A stretch of 9,327 bases of DNA from Bacillota bacterium. GTDB lineage: Bacteria; Bacillota_A; Clostridia; Lachnospirales; Lachnospiraceae. Position numbers and translations under genes: made by a program. Every line of letters starts with the position of its first letter. Position 1 is the first letter of the stretch. Below, in pieces: positions 6,535 to 9,327 of this stretch. Below the pieces are notes generated by a model. It had not been told where the DNA came from. It saw only the letters and a program-made list of their open reading frames with translations, and did not search any database. Location: positions 1 through 9,327 of the forward strand of contig JAEZSL010000265.1 of the NCBI GenBank assembly GCA_023443925.1, in the 5' to 3' direction.

Positions 6535-6681
6535 GATTGCAAATTTGTATGTAATCCGATTAGAGTAACTAGTTTATGAACAAGCACTATGTTTATGATT
6601 AATAAAAAAGTAAATGTTGATTTAAACTTGATTGTAATCCTATTGGAGTAACTAGTCCATGAACAAGTACCATCTTCATGA
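6535..6681. repeat. Two direct repeats of about 64 bp in the DJ-1 gene leader
   Basis: Unit 1 (6535-6598) and unit 2 (6619-6681) are separated by 20 bases. Their best part, 48 bases starting with GTAATCC (6551-6598 and 6634-6681), matches at 40 of 48 positions. It includes an identical GAGTAACTAGT and an identical ATGAACAAG. Most differences are transitions. No open reading frame of note runs through them. Confidence 0.8.
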
Positions 6682-6695
6682 ACATGTATGTTCAT
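6678..6695. promoter_or_regulatory. 18-bp dyad, possible operator or hairpin
   Basis: ATGAACAT-GT-ATGTTCAT is a perfect 8-bp inverted pair with a two-base centre, ending 16 bases before the ribosome binding site of the DJ-1 family gene. The half-site ATGAACA also occurs at 6576-6582 and 6659-6665 in the direct repeats. This looks more like a dimeric-regulator site than a terminator (no T tract, tiny loop), but the regulator is unknown. Confidence 0.4.
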
Positions 6696-6726
6696 TATAT
6701 AAAATTATAGAAAAGGAGTGATTTTT

Positions 6727-7269
6727 ATGGTATATCTATTTTTAGCAGACGGGTTTGAAGAAATTGAAGGACTAACGGTGGTAGATTTACTCAGAAGAGC
6801 AGAACTGGAGATACGCATGGTTTCTGTTACCGGTGATAAACAAGTCATCGGCTCCCACAATATAAAAGTAGAAGCAGATGAAATATATGGTGAATCGGAT
6901 TATACTCTGGCAGATATGCTTATTCTGCCGGGAGGAATGCCCGGCACCAGGCACCTGGCGGAACACAGAGAACTGGGAGTACTGCTGAAACAGTTTCATA
7001 ATGAAGGAAAAAATATCGCAGCAATCTGCGCAGCGCCTAGCGTGCTGGGGATGTTGGGTATATTAGAGGGTAAAAGGGCAACCTGTTATCCCGGTTATGA
7101 AGATAAGCTGGCAGGAGCTGTACCTACAGGAAATAAAACAGAGATTGACGGTAATATTATAACCGGGAAAGGTATGGGAGTTTCTATTGAATTCTCCCTG
7201 GCGGTTATTGATCGGTTAAAAGATAAGGAGACTTCACAAAAAATAGCGGCCTCTATTCAGTACATTTAA
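6727..7269 (+). CDS. DJ-1/PfpI family protein
   Basis: A 180-residue single-domain protein of the DJ-1/ThiJ/PfpI superfamily, the usual length for bacterial DJ-1/YajL-like members. The N-terminus MVYLFLADGFEEIEGLTVVDLLRRA is typical; Glu14 matches the conserved Glu beside the reactive cysteine. Cys101 lies in the nucleophile-elbow motif AAICAAPSVLG (98-108). The TCYPGYE stretch has Tyr where human DJ-1 has His126, and GKGMGVSIEF near the C-terminus is also typical. Family members are reported as glyoxalase/deglycase-like or oxidative-stress proteins; which activity applies here cannot be read from sequence. The ATG at 6727 is chosen over the in-frame GTG at 6718 because the AGGAG at 6714-6718 overlaps that GTG. 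Its last 17 bp overlap the 3' end of the convergent symporter gene. Confidence 0.9.
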   Translation: MVYLFLADGFEEIEGLTVVDLLRRAELEIRMVSVTGDKQVIGSHNIKVEADEIYGESDYTLADMLILPGGMPGTRHLAEHRELGVLLKQFHNEGKNIAAICAAPSVLGMLGILEGKRATCYPGYEDKLAGAVPTGNKTEIDGNIITGKGMGVSIEFSLAVIDRLKDKETSQKIAASIQYI

Positions 7270-8563
7270 TATGTTTATATAACAGCCAGATAGACAGTAC
7301 GTTTGGAATTATCATTAAGGCGTTAATCAGGTCGGAAAGCTCCCAAACAAATTCCAGGGACAGTATGGCGCCCACAAATATCATAACGATGTAGCAGATG
7401 CGGTAGGTTCCTATTCCTTCTTTTCCGAAGAGATAGACTACCGCTTTTTCACCGAAATAAGACCAGCCAATCAGTGTAGCGGCAGCAAAAGCAATAATGG
7501 AAAACCCCAATATGTACCCGCCAAAAGGAATCTGCTGGAAAGCAATGGTGGTAAGTTCAGAGGCGGAAGCACCTTTTACGGATAAGGGGTCTTTTAATAT
7601 ATTGGATACAATAACCAGGCCGGTGATCGCACACATAACAACGGTATCCCAGAAAGTAGCACTCATGGATACCAGGGCCTGATTATAAGGATTCTCTGTT
7701 TTGGCGCTGGCGGCGGCTATGGCAGCGGTGCCGATTCCGGCCTCATTGGAAAACAGTCCTCGGGCAATACCGTAACGGGCTGCGGTTTTTATAGTGCTGC
7801 CGATAAAACCACCCATCATTGCATTTGGAAGAAATGCAGAACGCAGAATAAGCGATACGGCAGGCATTAGAAAGCGGTAATTCAGGACCAGCAAAACGAC
7901 ACAGGCCAGAATATAAAAGATACCCATGGCAGGCACCAGTTTGGTACAGATATTTCCGATGGATTTGATTCCACCGATAATTACCAGGCCTGTGACCAGG
8001 GCAGTAATAAAACCAACCGGGTAGGGAGAAAATCCCCACAGGTCTTTCGAAACATCAGTTATGGAATTAGCCTGGGTGGAGCATCCTACACCGTAAGAGG
8101 CCGCCAGAGTAAGAAAACAGTATAAAACTGCTAAAGGTTTGGAATGCAGGCCGTATTCCATTACATACATAGGCCCGCCGGAACAAGTACCATCTTTTGC
8201 CGTACGCCGGTAGTGGATACCCAGGTAACATTCGGCATAGGTTGTGGCCATTCCCAGAACACCGGTTAACCAGATCCAAAGTATGGCGCCGGGGCCGCCC
8301 AGGGCTACCGCAGTTGAAACGCCGATTATATTGCCGATTCCTAAAGTGGCGGCAAGGGTAGTGGTCAGAGCAGCGAAACTGCTGGTTTCCCCATCCGCAG
8401 AAGAGGAGGGTTTAATGGACAGACGAATCCCCTTTCCAATTTTTTTTTGAATGAATTTTAAGCGGAAGGTAAGAAAAAGATGGGTAGCTAAAAGTATGAT
8501 AAGCATGGGGCCGTTCCAGAGCAGCTTATTTATATCTTTTATCACAGAAAGAATTTCGCTCAT
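7253..8563 (-). CDS. AGCS-family sodium:alanine/glycine symporter
   Basis: A 436-residue membrane carrier of the alanine or glycine:cation symporter family (AGCS, TC 2.A.25), which takes up alanine or glycine with Na+ or H+. The family signature PGAILWIWLTGVLGMATTYA, followed by EC, is at 91-112, preceded by the unwound-helix motif GIGNIIGVS (75-83). Further landmarks are RGLFSNEAGIGTAAIAAA (268-285) and GWSYFGEKAVVYLFG (366-380). About ten hydrophobic segments are visible. The ATG at 8561-8563 is preferred to an in-frame TTG 17 codons upstream because AAGGA stands five bases before it. Length is normal. I see no convincing promoter in front of it. It converges on and overlaps the DJ-1 family gene by 17 bp, leaving no room for a terminator between the stops. 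Confidence 0.93.
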   Translation of the reverse strand: MSEILSVIKDINKLLWNGPMLIILLATHLFLTFRLKFIQKKIGKGIRLSIKPSSSADGETSSFAALTTTLAATLGIGNIIGVSTAVALGGPGAILWIWLTGVLGMATTYAECYLGIHYRRTAKDGTCSGGPMYVMEYGLHSKPLAVLYCFLTLAASYGVGCSTQANSITDVSKDLWGFSPYPVGFITALVTGLVIIGGIKSIGNICTKLVPAMGIFYILACVVLLVLNYRFLMPAVSLILRSAFLPNAMMGGFIGSTIKTAARYGIARGLFSNEAGIGTAAIAAASAKTENPYNQALVSMSATFWDTVVMCAITGLVIVSNILKDPLSVKGASASELTTIAFQQIPFGGYILGFSIIAFAAATLIGWSYFGEKAVVYLFGKEGIGTYRICYIVMIFVGAILSLEFVWELSDLINALMIIPNVLSIWLLYKHIKCTE

Positions 8564-8831
8564 AAGATTCCTTGTTTCAAACAGTTTATACAGTATATGA
8601 GCTAAAAGGGACAAAATATGAAAAGAAATAAACGACTCTGTTCTGAAAATAACAATTTACTTTGGGGTAATACCAGAAAAAAATTACGAATGAATCTGTT
8701 ATCCGGTATAATCTTAATTTAATTTTCTACATTATGAAAGAAATTTTTTGCAAAATGAACTGCTTGATTTGGATGAATCGGATTTAATAAAGAGCATGAA
8801 AGTGTAATAGGGATAAAAACTTTAATACTGT

Positions 8832-8860
8832 TTTACAGTTATCAGTAAACTTATTATAAT
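8832..8860 (+). promoter_or_regulatory. Near-consensus vegetative (sigma-A-type) promoter
   Basis: TTTACA (8832-8837, five of six) and TATAAT (8855-8860, six of six) are separated by exactly 17 bases. This is the best promoter in the window. Transcription would start near 8867 and run toward the SASP gene, giving a leader of about 170 bases, or could make a separate short RNA. Confidence 0.6.
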
Positions 8861-8933
8861 AGGAAGAAAAATAAATTTAAGTTCCATTACTTACCATTAT
8901 AATATTTCCCACTTCTGTTAACAATATTACTAT

Positions 8934-8964
8934 GATAAATGATTCATAAAACAAATCATTTATC
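8934..8964. other. AT-rich hairpin upstream of the SASP gene
   Basis: GATAAATGATT (8934-8944) and AATCATTTATC (8954-8964) form a perfect 11-bp inverted pair with a nine-base loop. Neither strand has a T tract after it, so it is not a standard terminator. It lies inside the leader expected from the promoter at 8832-8860. The rest of the gap 8564-9038 is AT-rich sequence in which I see no gene. Confidence 0.5.
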
Positions 8965-9003
8965 TAAATCAATTGGTATCTTGTCACAAGCAAGTAATTA
9001 GTT

Positions 9004-9010
9004 GATACTA
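9004..9010 (+). promoter_or_regulatory. Weak sigma-G-like -10 box for the SASP gene
   Basis: GATACTA differs by one base from the forespore sigma-G -10 consensus CATNNTA and ends 13 bases before the GGAGGTG site. I see no good sigma-G -35 box at the expected distance. The same region also reads as TTGTCA (8981-8986), 17 bases, then GATACT, a mediocre sigma-A match. SASP genes are normally sigma-G dependent, which is the main reason to note it. Confidence 0.3.
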
Positions 9011-9038
9011 ACAATCTTATCGTGGAGGTGAATTTATT

Positions 9039-9263
9039 ATGGCAAGTAACAACAGTGGATCTAACAGAACAGAAGTACCTCAGGCTAGAGAAGCACTTGA
9101 CAGATTCAAAATGGAAGTTGCATCTGAAATCGGTGTGCCTTTAAAACAAGGTTACAATGGTGATTTAACTAGTGCACAGAACGGCTCTGTAGGTGGTGAA
9201 ATGGTTAAACGTATGATCAGAAGACAGGAAGAATCCATGTCTGGTCAGGGATCATCATTCTAA
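9039..9263 (+). CDS. Alpha/beta-type small acid-soluble spore protein
   Basis: A 74-residue protein that would coat and protect DNA in the dormant spore and be degraded by the GPR protease at germination. The first family signature, KMEVASEIGV (24-33), is intact and includes the E-V bond where GPR is expected to cut. The second, NGSVGGEMVKRMI (48-60), is intact in its core, but the basic residue expected just before it is Ala46 (SAQNGSVGG). The length is a little above the usual 60-70 residues because of a Ser/Gly/Gln tail (63-74). A strong GGAGGTG (9024-9030) lies eight bases before the ATG. It is divergent from the AGCS gene. Confidence 0.95.
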   Translation: MASNNSGSNRTEVPQAREALDRFKMEVASEIGVPLKQGYNGDLTSAQNGSVGGEMVKRMIRRQEESMSGQGSSF

Positions 9264-9327
9264 AGCGAAAAAGATTAGAAGAAACAGTTAACTTAAATTA
9301 TACAACAGATGCTGCATAATTGTTTTA
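9264..9327 (+). other. Incomplete downstream region of the SASP gene
   Basis: The 64 bases after the SASP stop are AT-rich and hold no complete hairpin. ACAGATGCTGCAT (9303-9315) could be the left arm of a terminator whose right arm lies beyond the window, but this cannot be checked here. Confidence 0.2.

Noticed and set aside
6718..6726. A GTG start for the DJ-1 family gene
   Set aside because: This GTG overlaps the ribosome binding site used by the ATG at 6727, where the family N-terminus begins.
5004..8563. A functional D-alanine unit formed by ddl and the alanine symporter
   Set aside because: The genes are separated by a long gap and an opposite-strand gene, and share no visible regulatory site; both are common housekeeping functions.
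8564..8614. A TTG start giving a longer AGCS protein
   Set aside because: The ATG at 8561-8563 has AAGGA at good distance, and the extra 17 residues do not look like the family N-terminus.
8748..8807. A 19-codon reading frame (TTG start) with an acidic, protein-like product ending in ESDLIKSMKV
   Set aside because: It is very short, has a rare start codon and a weak ribosome binding site, and no recognisable family. It could be a remnant, but this cannot be supported.

Overview
The window looks like ordinary chromosomal sequence from an anaerobic, spore-forming Clostridia. I would guess Lachnospiraceae, from a complete alpha/beta-type small acid-soluble spore protein, AGGAGG-type ribosome binding sites, AT-rich gaps and the Firmicutes style of the other proteins. 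The genus is an inference. All seven complete genes fall in known families. I see no rRNA, tRNA, CRISPR array, transposase, phage gene or defence system.

Layout. (1) 96-3715, + strand: a tightly packed ABC importer module of the BMP / nucleoside-uptake type, with a two-domain ATPase and two membrane permeases. The substrate-binding lipoprotein that normally accompanies it would lie just left of the window. A hairpin sits between a possible upstream gene end (stop at 27-29) and the ATPase ribosome binding site. The importer genes are followed by a GC-rich hairpin. (2) 3716-3928: a gap holding a 17-bp tandem repeat and a second hairpin that terminates the GNAT gene from the other side. (3) 3929-6107, - strand: ddl (D-alanine--D-alanine ligase) and, downstream of it, a GNAT acetyltransferase. 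The gap between them is almost filled by a 138-bp imperfect palindrome. (4) 6108-6726: a 619-bp divergent gap with a diverged second copy of that palindromic element, an extended -10 promoter, two direct repeats of about 64 bp and an 18-bp dyad ahead of the next gene. (5) 6727-7269, + strand: a DJ-1/PfpI family protein. (6) 7253-8563, - strand: an AGCS sodium:alanine/glycine symporter whose 3' end overlaps the DJ-1 gene by 17 bp. (7) 8564-9038: a divergent AT-rich gap with a near-consensus vegetative promoter pointing at the spore-protein gene. (8) 9039-9263: the alpha/beta SASP gene.

How the genes relate. The importer would bring in nucleosides or related purine compounds. Ddl makes the D-Ala-D-Ala dipeptide for peptidoglycan, and the AGCS carrier could supply alanine, but nothing in the sequence links the two directly. 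The parts most worth a second look are non-coding: the two related repeat elements flanking ddl, the 17-bp tandem repeat, the repeated leader of the DJ-1 gene and the sigma-A-like promoter upstream of the spore gene. I did not find a convincing new multi-gene system.
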